NCBI RefSeq assembly: GCF_034720595.1
Contig: NZ_JAYESJ010000001.1
Span: 3,002,001-3,066,000 of the forward strand
DNA from: Rhizobium sp. CC-YZS058
Lineage (GTDB): Bacteria; Pseudomonadota; Alphaproteobacteria; Rhizobiales; Rhizobiaceae
Reading direction: 5' to 3'
Length of the DNA stretch: 64,000 nt
In this document: positions 54,794 through 62,279 of the stretch, one piece after another
Numbering within the stretch: the stretch's first letter is position 1
Layout: the number at the start of each line of letters is the position of its first letter
Program-made: the position numbers and the translations under genes
Notes under the pieces: generated by a model
The model's database searches: none
Told to the model about the DNA's origin: nothing
What the model saw: the letters and a program-made list of their open reading frames with translations, nothing else

Positions 54794-55558
54794 TCAATAG
54801 ATGGAGAAGGGGAAATAGGTGTCGTTGACCTGATCGTAGCTGCCGTTGAGGCGGATGCGTTTCAGCGCCGCATTCACCTCGCCGAGCAGAGCGGTATCGC
54901 TCTTGCGGGCGGTGATGTGCGAGGTGCTCTGCAGCAGATCGTTGGTGACCGGATCGCCGATGAAATCGAAGCCGGTGTTCTTGGTGTTTTCGAGGAAGCT
55001 CATCAGGTCGATCGCATCGGCGAGAAGCAGGTCTGCCTTGCCCTGTTCGAGCATGGCCTGCGCCTCCGGCTGGTCCTTGGCATGCAGCACCGTGCTGCGC
55101 GCCGCATAGACCTTGTCGAGATAATCGGCATGCATCGTGCCTTCGCCGGCGACGATCCGCGCCCCGGCGAGCGCTTCCGGCGTCGTTTCGGTGAAGCGCT
55201 GCGTATCGCCGATGAACACGGCGTGCGAGCGGTAATAGGGATCGGAATAGGCGATGCGCTTGGCCCGTTCTTCCGTATAGGCCATGCTGGCCACGATCAG
55301 ATCGTACTTGTTCTGCTCGAGGCCATCGATGATCTCTACCCAGGGAACGGCGACGAAGCTGCACTGGCGCTTCATCTCCTTGCAGAGCGTCTTGGCGATA
55401 TCGACGTCGAAGCCCGAAAGCTCGCCCTTGGCATCGATGAAGTTGAAGGGCGGATAGGCCCCTTCCGTCCCGATTCGCAGCACGGCCTCATCGGCGTGGG
55501 CGCTCGTCAGGGCGGCAAGGGTCAGGCAGGCGGCGGCAAGCAGGGTTTTCAGCGACAT
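54794..55558 (-). CDS. Amino-acid-type solute-binding protein (family 3)
   Basis: 254 aa from ATG 55558 (GGAGTG about 8 bases upstream). Signal peptide 1-22 (LTLAALTSAHA). The family 3 pattern EGAYPPFNFIDAKGELSGFD then VDIAKTLCKEM, and VASMAYTEERAKRIAYSDPY, is typical of polar or cationic amino-acid binding proteins (HisJ/ArtJ group). No permease or ATPase gene is nearby; the only partner is the diguanylate cyclase immediately downstream. A sensing role rather than transport is likely. Confidence 0.88.
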   Translation of the reverse strand: MSLKTLLAAACLTLAALTSAHADEAVLRIGTEGAYPPFNFIDAKGELSGFDVDIAKTLCKEMKRQCSFVAVPWVEIIDGLEQNKYDLIVASMAYTEERAKRIAYSDPYYRSHAVFIGDTQRFTETTPEALAGARIVAGEGTMHADYLDKVYAARSTVLHAKDQPEAQAMLEQGKADLLLADAIDLMSFLENTKNTGFDFIGDPVTNDLLQSTSHITARKSDTALLGEVNAALKRIRLNGSYDQVNDTYFPFSIY

Positions 55559-55785
55559 CACAACGCACTCCGCAAATCGGTAGGCGGATCGTGACACGAT
55601 GGTCCTTAACGACTCTTCCGGTTGCATTCCCCCATCCTGTGAGTTCCGTGGATAAAGGAAACAAATGACTTACAAAATCATCCGTTGCCGAAATGCGGCA
55701 CTGCGGAATTGATGTGCGGCGGCCCTGTGCCTCCGGCCGGGGCTCGTCTATGTCAGAAAGGCACTGTATTCATTTGGGATCGTTC

Positions 55786-56475
55786 ATGTCCGCTCAACCT
55801 CTCTCGCGCCGGTTGCTTCTCGTCGGCTTTGCTTCCTCGGCCCTTGCCTCCTGCTCGGCCTCGCTGCCGCGTTCGGCGCCGGTGCCCCAGGCCGTTCGCC
55901 GGCCGATCGTGCCGCCGACGCAGGAAGAGCTGATGGTGATGTATGGGCCGGTCGAAGATGGCGGCTTCCTGATTCCGGCCGTTCCCTTCCAGCGCATCGA
56001 TCCTCGCTTCTACCGCCAGCGCGTGATCGACCCGACCGGCGAGGCGCCGGGCACCGTGGTCGTGGATACGCCGTCGCGCCTTCTCTATGTCGTCGAACCC
56101 GGTGGCACGGCCATGCGCTACGGGGTCGGCATCGGCCGCGAGGGCTTTGCCTGGCAGGGCGAAGGCGTGATCCACTGGCGCCAGGCCTGGCCGCGCTGGA
56201 AGCCGCCGAACGAAATGGTGGCCCGCCAGCCTTCGCTCGCCCGGTATTCCATCGAGAATGGCGGCATGGAGCCGGGCCTGAAAAACCCGCTCGGCGCCCG
56301 CGCGCTCTATATCTTTCAGAACGGCCAGGACACGCTCTATCGTCTCCATGGAACACCGGAATGGAATTCGATCGGTACGGCCACCTCATCCGGCTGCGTG
56401 CGGCTGATGAACCAAGACGTGATCGACCTTTATACCCGCGTTCCCTACAAGGCGCGGATCGTCGTGCGTCAGTAA
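55786..56475 (+). CDS. L,D-transpeptidase lipoprotein (YkuD family)
   Basis: 229 aa from ATG 55786 (GGGA 7 bases upstream). The N-terminus ends in the lipobox LASC (FASSALASCSAS), so it is a lipoprotein, with a twin-Arg before the hydrophobic core. The YkuD catalytic site is intact: HGTPEWNSIG and SSGCVRLMNQDV, with the nucleophilic Cys in SGC. It makes 3-3 peptidoglycan cross-links or anchors proteins to the wall in the periplasm. ErfK/YbiS-type enzymes are plentiful in rhizobia. Confidence 0.9.
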   Translation: MSAQPLSRRLLLVGFASSALASCSASLPRSAPVPQAVRRPIVPPTQEELMVMYGPVEDGGFLIPAVPFQRIDPRFYRQRVIDPTGEAPGTVVVDTPSRLLYVVEPGGTAMRYGVGIGREGFAWQGEGVIHWRQAWPRWKPPNEMVARQPSLARYSIENGGMEPGLKNPLGARALYIFQNGQDTLYRLHGTPEWNSIGTATSSGCVRLMNQDVIDLYTRVPYKARIVVRQ

Positions 56476-56493
56476 GGGTTACGGGAGCAGCGG

Positions 56494-56679
56494 ATGGCCA
56501 AGATGGTGCGCAAGGGAGATCTTCCGACGAAGATCTGCGCCACCTGCGGCCGTCCGTTCACCTGGCGCAAGAAATGGGCGCGGGACTGGGACGCGGTGCG
56601 CTATTGCTCCGACCGCTGCCGCGACAAACGTGCGGCGCAGGACAAGCCCTCCCCTTCGAACGGCGCCGGCAAAGCCTGA
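56494..56679 (+). CDS. DUF2256 zinc-ribbon-like small protein
   Basis: 61 aa. [20 protein letters not shown] then [12 protein letters not shown] is the complete DUF2256 motif with two CxxC-type pairs (CATC and CSDRC), a probable zinc site. Function unknown; these often neighbour photolyase-like genes, not here. It lies 18 bases after the L,D-transpeptidase and shares its terminator. Confidence 0.9.
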   Translation: MAKMVRKGDLPTKICATCGRPFTWRKKWARDWDAVRYCSDRCRDKRAAQDKPSPSNGAGKA

Positions 56680-56686
56680 AGCAGGA

Positions 56687-56723
56687 CATGAAAAAGGGCG
56701 GCACAAGACCGCCCTTTTTCATG
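56687..56723. terminator. Bidirectional intrinsic terminator
   Basis: Perfect 15-bp arms (CATGAAAAAGGGCGG and CCGCCCTTTTTCATG) with a 7-base loop, giving an A-tract on one side and a T-tract on the other. It ends the L,D-transpeptidase/DUF2256 transcript and, in reverse, the NepR-like one. Confidence 0.9.
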
Positions 56724-56741
56724 TGGCGATGGATGAGGACC

Positions 56742-56939
56742 TCAGTGGTGACGGCGGCCGCGCTCGGCACTGTCGAGCTGGTCGAGCAGTTGCTCGAACC
56801 GGCCTTCGGTGCGCGGTGTCTCGCCGTTGAAATAGAGGTCCTTCAGGGTTCGCCCAATATGGCTGTTGTCCCCCGAGCCGTTTGCCGGACGTGACGAAGC
56901 CAACGCAGATTTCCATATATTGGAGTGTGATACGGTCAT
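56742..56939 (-). CDS. NepR-like anti-sigma factor (general stress response)
   Basis: 65 aa from ATG 56939; a longer start (57080) lies upstream of the predicted transcription start. The segment IGRTLKDLYFNGETPRTEGR then FEQLLDQLDSAE has the NepR hallmark RFxxLLxxLDxAE that contacts the EcfG sigma factor and is released when PhyR is phosphorylated. It has its own perfect EcfG promoter, as expected for autoregulation. No phyR or ecfG is adjacent, so it would be a second or orphan copy. The N-terminal half is divergent. Confidence 0.65.
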   Translation of the reverse strand: MTVSHSNIWKSALASSRPANGSGDNSHIGRTLKDLYFNGETPRTEGRFEQLLDQLDSAERGRRHH

Positions 56940-56975
56940 GTTCGTCGCTTTCGCAAGATGTCCAAGTGCTGCTTC

Positions 56976-57000
56976 AACGCCTCCTACAAGGTGAAGTTCC
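56976..57000 (-). promoter_or_regulatory. EcfG-type promoter of the NepR-like gene
   Basis: Minus strand GGAAC (57000-56996), 16 bases, CGTT (56979-56976): a perfect match. Predicted start of transcription about 56969, 30 bases before the ATG. Confidence 0.85.
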
Positions 57001-57097
57001 CATTCACCATGTGCGCAACCGTCCCAAAATGACCCGTTCTTGCGATTTATGGTGAATGCTTGGTTAATGCCTGAGCTCACAGGTCAAGGTCGAACGA

Positions 57098-57122
57098 GGA
57101 ACAAATTCGTGATCGGCGCGTT
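57098..57122 (+). promoter_or_regulatory. EcfG-type promoter of the DUF1328 gene
   Basis: GGAAC (57098-57102), 16 bases, CGTT (57119-57122): a perfect match. Predicted start about 57129, 25 bases before the ATG at 57154. Confidence 0.85.
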
Positions 57123-57153
57123 AAATGGCATCAGTCATCGAGAGGAGCCGATC

Positions 57154-57318
57154 ATGCTTTACTACGCACTTGTTTTCCTGGTTGTTGCAATCATTGCCGG
57201 CGTTCTTGGCTTCGGCGGCATCGCAGGCGCATCGGCCGGCATTGCACAAATTCTGTTCTTCCTGTTCCTGGCCTTCCTGGTCATTTCCCTGGTCGCCGGC
57301 CTGATGCGCCGGACCTGA
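57154..57318 (+). CDS. DUF1328 small membrane protein (YtjA-like)
   Basis: 54 aa from ATG 57154 (GAGAGGAG about 7 bases upstream). Two membrane helices, [20 protein letters not shown] and [20 protein letters not shown], the DUF1328 pattern. Members are highly induced by general stress in alphaproteobacteria; mechanism unknown. It has a perfect EcfG promoter and a strong terminator, forming a monocistronic stress unit. Confidence 0.9.
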   Translation: MLYYALVFLVVAIIAGVLGFGGIAGASAGIAQILFFLFLAFLVISLVAGLMRRT

Positions 57319-57345
57319 GGAACAGCTTAAGATTGAGCCTTTCGA

Positions 57346-57375
57346 GGGGAGTGCCACGGCGCTCCCCTTTTTCTT
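57346..57375 (+). terminator. Intrinsic terminator after DUF1328
   Basis: GGGGAGTGC and GCGCTCCCC pair through one G-U wobble and are followed by TTTTTC and TTTTTG. Confidence 0.85.
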
Positions 57376-57541
57376 TTTGAGCCGAGGCAACCCGCCCCGG
57401 CCCGGCGCTTGCGGGGCGCCTGAGGCTTGGCTATTCAAGTTGGAAATCTTCGCGGTTGCACAACTCTTCCCGCGGCGCGCCAGCGCGCGGGGATGCGAGA
57501 CGAAGCGAGCGTGCCAGTCACCAAGCAAGGAGCGGGACGGA

Positions 57542-58795
57542 ATGAAGGCGGATGTGGTCGTTCTTGGAGCAGGGATCGTCGGACTATCGACCGCGATCCA
57601 TCTCGCGCGGCGCGGAAAGTCGGTCCTGCTGGTCGATCGCCGCGGCGTCGGTGAGGAAACCTCCTTCGGCAATGCCGGGCTCATCCAGCGCGAGGGCGTG
57701 GTGCCCTATGGCTTCCCGCATGATTTCGGCGCGCTGTTCCGCTATGCGCTCAACAACACGATCGACGCCCACTATCACGTCAAGGCCTTGCCGGGGCTCG
57801 TGCCCTTTCTCATCCGCTACTGGTGGAATTCCGGCTTCACCCAGCACCAGCGCATCGCGCGGCTCTATGCACCGCTGATCGAGAACTCGATCACCGAGCA
57901 TGACGACCTGATCAAGGCCTCGGGCGCCGACAATCTGATCCAGCGCGACGGCTGGATGAAGGTGTTCCGCACAGAAAAGGCGCGTGACGAGGCCTATCGC
58001 GAGGCCGAGCGGCTTTCCGCCGGCTTCGGCGTCCACCATCAAAAACTGTCCAGCAGCGAGATCAAGACGATCGAGCCCTCGATCCGCGCCGAGCTGGCCG
58101 GCGGCCTGCGCTGGAGCGACCCCTGGTCGATCCGCGACCCGCACAGCCTGAACAAGGCCTACCTCTCCTATTTCCAGTCGCTCGGCGGGCAGATCGTTGC
58201 CGGCGACGCAGCGACGCTGGAGCATGTTCTCGAAGGGCCCGGCTGGCGCGTCGCTTCGCCGGATGGACCGATCGAGGCCATGGAGGTGGTCGTGGCCCTC
58301 GGCCCATGGGCGGATACCGTCACGCGCAAGCTCGGCTACCGCTTCCCGCTCGCCGTCAAGCGCGGCTACCATATGCATTATGGATCGCAGGAGGGGGCGC
58401 AGCTCAACAACTGGGTTCTGGACGCCGAAAAGGGCTATTTCCTCGCCCCCATGCTGCGCGGCATCCGGTTGACGACCGGCGCGGAATTCGCAACGCGCGA
58501 TGCGCCGAAAACGCCGGTGCAGCTCGATCGTGCCGAGCGCGTCGCCCGCGAGTTCTATCCGCTGGCTGAGCGGCGCGATCCCGAGCCCTGGATGGGCGCC
58601 CGCCCCTGCACGCCGGACATGATGCCGATCATCGGCAAGGCGCCGCGGCACCAGGGCCTGTGGTTCGCCTTCGGCCATGCCCATCACGGCATGACGCTCG
58701 GTCCCGTGACCGGACGGGCACTGGCGGAACTGATGACCGGCGACCGCACGGTCGTCGATCTCGGCCCCTATCGTCCGGAGCGCTTCCTCGCCTGA
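57542..58795 (+). CDS. FAD-dependent oxidoreductase (D-amino-acid dehydrogenase-like, DadA/DAO family)
   Basis: 417 aa from ATG 57542 (AAGGAG 10 bases upstream). N-terminal FAD motif VVLGAGIVGLSTAIHLARRG with LLVDRRG; C-terminal GARPCTPDMMPIIGKAPRHQ and FGHAHHGMTLGPVTGRALAE, the DadA/DAO signature. It probably deaminates D-amino acids or related N-methyl compounds, passing electrons to the quinone pool. No alanine racemase gene adjoins. It stands alone; the next gene follows after 145 bases. Confidence 0.88.
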   Translation: MKADVVVLGAGIVGLSTAIHLARRGKSVLLVDRRGVGEETSFGNAGLIQREGVVPYGFPHDFGALFRYALNNTIDAHYHVKALPGLVPFLIRYWWNSGFTQHQRIARLYAPLIENSITEHDDLIKASGADNLIQRDGWMKVFRTEKARDEAYREAERLSAGFGVHHQKLSSSEIKTIEPSIRAELAGGLRWSDPWSIRDPHSLNKAYLSYFQSLGGQIVAGDAATLEHVLEGPGWRVASPDGPIEAMEVVVALGPWADTVTRKLGYRFPLAVKRGYHMHYGSQEGAQLNNWVLDAEKGYFLAPMLRGIRLTTGAEFATRDAPKTPVQLDRAERVAREFYPLAERRDPEPWMGARPCTPDMMPIIGKAPRHQGLWFAFGHAHHGMTLGPVTGRALAELMTGDRTVVDLGPYRPERFLA

Positions 58796-58867
58796 AGGCG
58801 CGCGGCGGGCGCACGGCAAACCTCGCCGCCGCTGTTCGATTCGAAAACTGTCAAGAAAACTTTGTAC

Positions 58868-58892
58868 GGAACGAACGGGGGGATGTGCCGTT
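58868..58892 (+). promoter_or_regulatory. EcfG-type promoter of the 67-aa protein gene
   Basis: GGAAC (58868-58872), 16 bases, CGTT (58889-58892): a perfect match. Predicted start about 58899, 42 bases before GTG 58941. Confidence 0.85.
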
Positions 58893-58940
58893 TCGAGCCA
58901 CGTCGGGTGCCGGTGATCGGCGCCTGCAGGAGTGGTTCTC

Positions 58941-59144
58941 GTGAAACGACAGATCATTGAAATTGCCGGCGAAGCCGTCGGCGCGCTGATGCCGGAGGGC
59001 GATGCATTCCGGTTCATGGCGGTCAAGTTCCACGTCTGGCCCTTCGATGGCGAGCGCTTTGCCAGCCATCATGACGCGTTGCGGGCCCTGACCGCGCATC
59101 TGAACGACAATTGTGCCGAAGCGGCGGAAGCCAAGGCCTCCTGA
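58941..59144 (+). CDS. Small stress-regulated hypothetical protein
   Basis: 67 aa from GTG 58941 with AGGAG 8 bases upstream. Soluble: KRQIIEIAGEAVGALMPEGD then AFRFMAVKFHVWPFDGERFA and a C-terminal Ala-rich helix. I do not recognise the family. A perfect EcfG promoter makes it a general-stress-response gene. Convergent with the TIGR02588-like gene. Confidence 0.7.
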   Translation: MKRQIIEIAGEAVGALMPEGDAFRFMAVKFHVWPFDGERFASHHDALRALTAHLNDNCAEAAEAKAS

Positions 59145-59157
59145 GCGTGAAGCCCCG

Positions 59158-59562
59158 TTACGGGTCTCGATATCCCGAGGCGCGCAGTTCCAGCTCATAG
59201 AGGGAGGGATCGTTGGCAAAGAGCAGCGCACCCTCCGCTCTCGACTGGGCAGGCACATAGTCGAACGTAACCTCCCGCTCTTCTACCGGCTCCCCGTCCT
59301 TCAGCAGGCGGCCGGTGACCGGCACGCCGGCGGCGGTCTGCTTGCCGCCGTTCACCACGATGAAGGACAGCTCGAACCCCTGCGCCGTGCTGCGGGTGGT
59401 GGTCAGCGCCACCGAAAGCTCGGCCGTCGCACCGCGCGCGGCGACACCATGATAGGCGATGACTGCAATCAGGCTCAGGACGAGAATCGTCGAGGCAGCC
59501 CCGGTCGCCCATTCGATCCAGTGCGGGTTGCGCGAGACGCGCTTGCTTTGCTTGCCGGCCAT
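59158..59562 (-). CDS. TIGR02588-like membrane protein
   Basis: 134 aa from ATG 59562 with GAGG 6 bases upstream. Sequence PHWIEWATGAASTILVLSLI then AVIAYHG gives one N-terminal helix; the rest is a periplasmic beta-rich domain (GFELSFIVVNGGKQTAAGVP, then REVTFDYVPAQSRAEGALLF). It appears to belong to TIGR02588, which is always paired with TIGR02587; here it follows that gene by 7 bases. Function unknown. Confidence 0.75.
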   Translation of the reverse strand: MAGKQSKRVSRNPHWIEWATGAASTILVLSLIAVIAYHGVAARGATAELSVALTTTRSTAQGFELSFIVVNGGKQTAAGVPVTGRLLKDGEPVEEREVTFDYVPAQSRAEGALLFANDPSLYELELRASGYRDP

Positions 59563-59569
59563 CAGCGCC

Positions 59570-60430
59570 TCACAGGATGAGCCGGGCGGCGGCGGCACCG
59601 ACCGCACCGGGAAAACCAAGAACGATCATAGACATCAGCACCGGCATGGACCCGGCATCGTCCAGCCGCCCGAAGCTCCAGAGTGAATAGAGGCTGATGA
59701 GGAGGGCGATCGCATAACCCGGCAGGGTGAACCGGATAAGGGCGTGCCACCAGGGCGTATCCGCCTCCAGCGACTGCCCGCCCTTGAAGGACACGGCATA
59801 GACGAAGCCATGCATGACGGCGATGGAGCAGAGGATGGTGAGAAGGGCATGCCACGGCGTCATGATGTAGGAGATCAGCACCATCTCCTCGGTCGGCGCC
59901 ATGTTGAGATTGAGGAACAGCGCGCCGACCGCCATCATGAACAGCTCGCTGCCATAGCTCATGCCGGGCTCGTCCTCCTCCGCCTCTTCCTCGCCGCCAC
60001 TGCCGAGCTGGCTGCGGCCGAGCAAGGCGCCGATGCCAGCCGGCACCGCCTGAACCGCGATCTTGCCAACGATGTCGTTCAGCGAGTCGCGCGCATCGAG
60101 AAGGCCGAACAGCGCCAGGATCAGGCCGCTGGCAACGATGCCGAGGGCGAAGGCGACCATCGCATCCCGCATCCCCTCGCGCCAGGTGAAGGTGCGCTCG
60201 AAACCGATGCCATGGGCAATGCCGACGAGAAGCGGGATGGCGAGCAGCATCAGCGCCAGAAGGCGCCAGCGGTCCATGGCATGGCCAAGATCCCACATTT
60301 CCATGGTCATCTGCATGGGGAGCGCGAAAAGCAGCGCGCCGGCCAGCCCGCGGCCAAGACCGACGAGGAATTCGCTGGCCTCGAACCCGTCGTCTCGCGC
60401 GTCATGTGCGCCCTGCGCCGTCTCGCTCAC
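59570..60430 (-). CDS. TIGR02587-like integral membrane protein
   Basis: 286 aa with about seven or eight hydrophobic helices, and an acidic insert GEEEAEEDEPG between helices. FALPMQMTMEMWDLGHAMDR and ALFLNLNMAPTEEMVLISYI are characteristic of TIGR02587 proteins. Function unknown; the conserved Met, Glu and His residues within helices hint at cofactor or metal binding (inference). It lies 105 bases after the BON-domain gene and may share its stress-regulated transcript. Confidence 0.75.
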   Translation of the reverse strand: MSETAQGAHDARDDGFEASEFLVGLGRGLAGALLFALPMQMTMEMWDLGHAMDRWRLLALMLLAIPLLVGIAHGIGFERTFTWREGMRDAMVAFALGIVASGLILALFGLLDARDSLNDIVGKIAVQAVPAGIGALLGRSQLGSGGEEEAEEDEPGMSYGSELFMMAVGALFLNLNMAPTEEMVLISYIMTPWHALLTILCSIAVMHGFVYAVSFKGGQSLEADTPWWHALIRFTLPGYAIALLISLYSLWSFGRLDDAGSMPVLMSMIVLGFPGAVGAAAARLIL

Positions 60431-60535
60431 CCTGGTCTCCTCTCGCCCGCCGCCGACCGACCGCCCGAAAGCGGAAAGGCCGCCGGCGTTTCTGCAACAC
60501 CAGCGGCCCCACTTCGCAAGTCAAAGCTTACGGCG

Positions 60536-61021
60536 TCAATCGTTCCAGTCGGTCGGAATGCCGGCATCCACAGCCTGGGTCGTCAGTCCGTTGCGAACGG
60601 CCGAGATACCAGCGGTTCTGTAGACCAGCTCCTCGACAGCGCGGCGGTCTTCCATGGTTTCGACGAAGCCGGACAGCTCGGCCACACCGCGACGGACCTT
60701 GATCTCGACACCGGAGGTTTCGATCTCGTGGTCTTCCAGCGCGTTGGCGATCGTATCCTCGATCGCGTCGTCATTGGAGTCGGACCCCGGATCGTCCGTC
60801 AGGATGCTCGGGCCGCCCTTGCCGAAATGGGCGCTTTCATCGCTCGGCTGAAAGCCGGGATTGCCGGTTTCATCGAACGATTCAGCGGTCTCGCCATAGC
60901 CGGCGTTCTCGATCTTCGTCTCCGGGCCGGAAACGCCGTCGGCATAGGGCCAGCCTTCGCCGATGTCGCGCTCCTCGTAATCGCGGTAGTCTTCTTCGCG
61001 GCGGGTTGTCTTCTCGATCAT
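60536..61021 (-). CDS. BON-domain protein
   Basis: 161 aa from ATG 61021 (AAGGA about 8 bases upstream). The N-terminal 75 residues are acidic and low in hydrophobics (DIGEGWPYADGVSGPETKI). The C-terminal BON domain reads AIEDTIANALEDHEIETSGV then RRGVAELSGFVETMEDRRAV and EELVYRTAGISAVRNGL. There is no signal peptide, so it is probably cytoplasmic. BON proteins are linked to envelope or osmotic stress. A degenerate EcfG-like promoter (61085-61109) lies upstream. Confidence 0.85.
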   Translation of the reverse strand: MIEKTTRREEDYRDYEERDIGEGWPYADGVSGPETKIENAGYGETAESFDETGNPGFQPSDESAHFGKGGPSILTDDPGSDSNDDAIEDTIANALEDHEIETSGVEIKVRRGVAELSGFVETMEDRRAVEELVYRTAGISAVRNGLTTQAVDAGIPTDWND

Positions 61022-61084
61022 GACGGGGGTCCTTCCCTCATTCCGTTCACCCGCCCGGTTCAGACCCGGGCGGCTCGGGAGAGA

Positions 61085-61109
61085 AACCTCTGAACCGCCC
61101 TTTTGTTCA
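61085..61109 (-). promoter_or_regulatory. Degenerate EcfG-like promoter of the BON gene
   Basis: Minus strand TGAAC (61109-61105), 16 bases, GGTT (61088-61085): seven of nine consensus positions. Placed 64 bases before the ATG. Weak on its own; its setting among perfect sites makes it worth listing. Confidence 0.35.
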
Positions 61110-61214
61110 ATTCGCATCGCCAGCACGCCGCGAGCCAACGCGACAGGTGACCAGAACGCAAAATGGCGAGGCCGGAGCCTCGCCACTGCGTGATCAGAGC
61201 TTCGTCTGGTCAGA

Positions 61215-61709
61215 TTAGTTCTGGGTAGCCGGAGCCGTACCGGTGGCAGGAGCAGCGCCCGTGGCCGGCGTTTCATTGGTACCGGCAGCCGGGGCAGCCG
61301 GGGCTGTCGACGGAGCGGTAGCGTCCGGAGCGCTCGGGGCCGTCGCATTCGGCGTCGCGGCGGGCGTCTGGGCGGCCGGGGTCGTGGTATCAGCGGCCGG
61401 CGGCGTAGCGTTTTGAGCGGCCGGTGCCGGCTGGGTGGCGGTGTCCGATCCGTTGTTCATTTCGGCCGGGAGCCAGACGAGCAGCGCCAGGGCGAGACCT
61501 GCCAGAAGGATGATCAGGATCGGCCAGCTGCTGCGGCGCGAGGCCGTGACCGGTGCGTTGATATCGACCGAGTTGTTGACGATCGGATCATTGACCGGGC
61601 GGGCCAGCGGATCAGCCGCGCGGGCCTCCTCACGGGCAGTCGCACTGTCGGCAGGCCAGGTGGTGGGATTGACGGGACGCTTGTCGTTCGGGTCGAAGCG
61701 CTGGTTCAT
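61215..61709 (-). CDS. Membrane-anchored Ala/Pro/Thr-rich protein
   Basis: 164 aa from ATG 61709; the in-frame ATG 61766 precedes the predicted transcription start and is excluded. Residues 1-60 are hydrophilic (NQRFDPNDKRPVNPTTWPAD), one helix follows (SSWPILIILLAGLALALLVW), and the last 75 residues are almost entirely Ala, Pro, Thr and Asn with a few acids, an extended linker-like periplasmic domain. A single-pass N-in topology is likely. Perfect EcfG promoter, therefore stress-induced. Function unknown. Confidence 0.75.
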   Translation of the reverse strand: MNQRFDPNDKRPVNPTTWPADSATAREEARAADPLARPVNDPIVNNSVDINAPVTASRRSSWPILIILLAGLALALLVWLPAEMNNGSDTATQPAPAAQNATPPAADTTTPAAQTPAATPNATAPSAPDATAPSTAPAAPAAGTNETPATGAAPATGTAPATQN

Positions 61710-61764
61710 GACGGGCTTCCTTTCGGTCTCTGTTGAGCCGGATCCTCCCGGCCTATGATCGTTC

Positions 61765-61789
61765 AACGCGAGGGTATCGCGAATGTTCC
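61765..61789 (-). promoter_or_regulatory. EcfG-type promoter of the Ala/Pro/Thr-rich protein gene
   Basis: Minus strand GGAAC (61789-61785), 16 bases, CGTT (61768-61765): a perfect match, about 55 bases before the ATG at 61709. Confidence 0.85.
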
Positions 61790-61796
61790 GCCGGGC

Positions 61797-62057
61797 TCAA
61801 TCCTGCTCGCGGGTGCCGGGCGTCGCTTCGCGCTGGTCGGCGTCCTCGAGATCGCTCGCGACGATGAAGGCATCGCCATGCTGGCGGGCTGCCTCGCGCC
61901 GGGCGGCGAGGTTCGCCATGTCATCGGGTTCGATCCCGGTTTCGTCCTCGCGGTCGCGCAACTGGCCGTCGCTTTCGATCGCTTCGGGTTCATGAGGCAG
62001 ATCGAGAGCGCGGTCCTGCCGATCGTCGCCTGCCGCGCCTGTCTTAGCACTGTCCAT
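61797..62057 (-). CDS. Small acidic stress-regulated protein
   Basis: 86 aa from ATG 62057 with AAGGAGA 8 bases upstream. The sequence is highly charged and hydrophilic (MDSAKTGAAGDDRQDRALDL then PHEPEAIESDGQLRDREDET), resembling intrinsically disordered stress proteins, with a helical middle (MANLAARREAARQHGDAFIV). Other frames over this stretch begin upstream of the EcfG promoter's predicted start and are rejected. Function unknown. Confidence 0.65.
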   Translation of the reverse strand: MDSAKTGAAGDDRQDRALDLPHEPEAIESDGQLRDREDETGIEPDDMANLAARREAARQHGDAFIVASDLEDADQREATPGTREQD

Positions 62058-62097
62058 TGAACGTCTCCTTCTGTCTTCAAGCGGAAAGTGCAGAGGC

Positions 62098-62123
62098 AAC
62101 GCCGCGCCGGGTGCGATGGTTCC
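62098..62123 (-). promoter_or_regulatory. EcfG-type promoter of the acidic protein gene
   Basis: Minus strand GGAAC (62123-62119), 17 bases, CGTT (62101-62098): a perfect match with the longer allowed spacer. Predicted start about 62091, 34 bases before the ATG. Confidence 0.8.
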
Positions 62124-62279
62124 TGCCGCCACTCCTGGAGGGTGCGACAACTGCGTTAGTCATTACTTTCCTTTTCAGCCTGCAAACGGCCCAAATCGTT
62201 TGCGACGCGGGCAGTGAAATGCTATCAGCCCGCCGATTTTCGCGGCCTCGGGCCGCCGCTAACAAGGGTCTATCCATCC

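Noticed and set aside
60543..60547. GTTCC as a -35 for the TIGR02587-like gene
   Set aside because: It lies inside the end of the BON coding sequence, and no matching CGTT equivalent is found at 16-17 bases.
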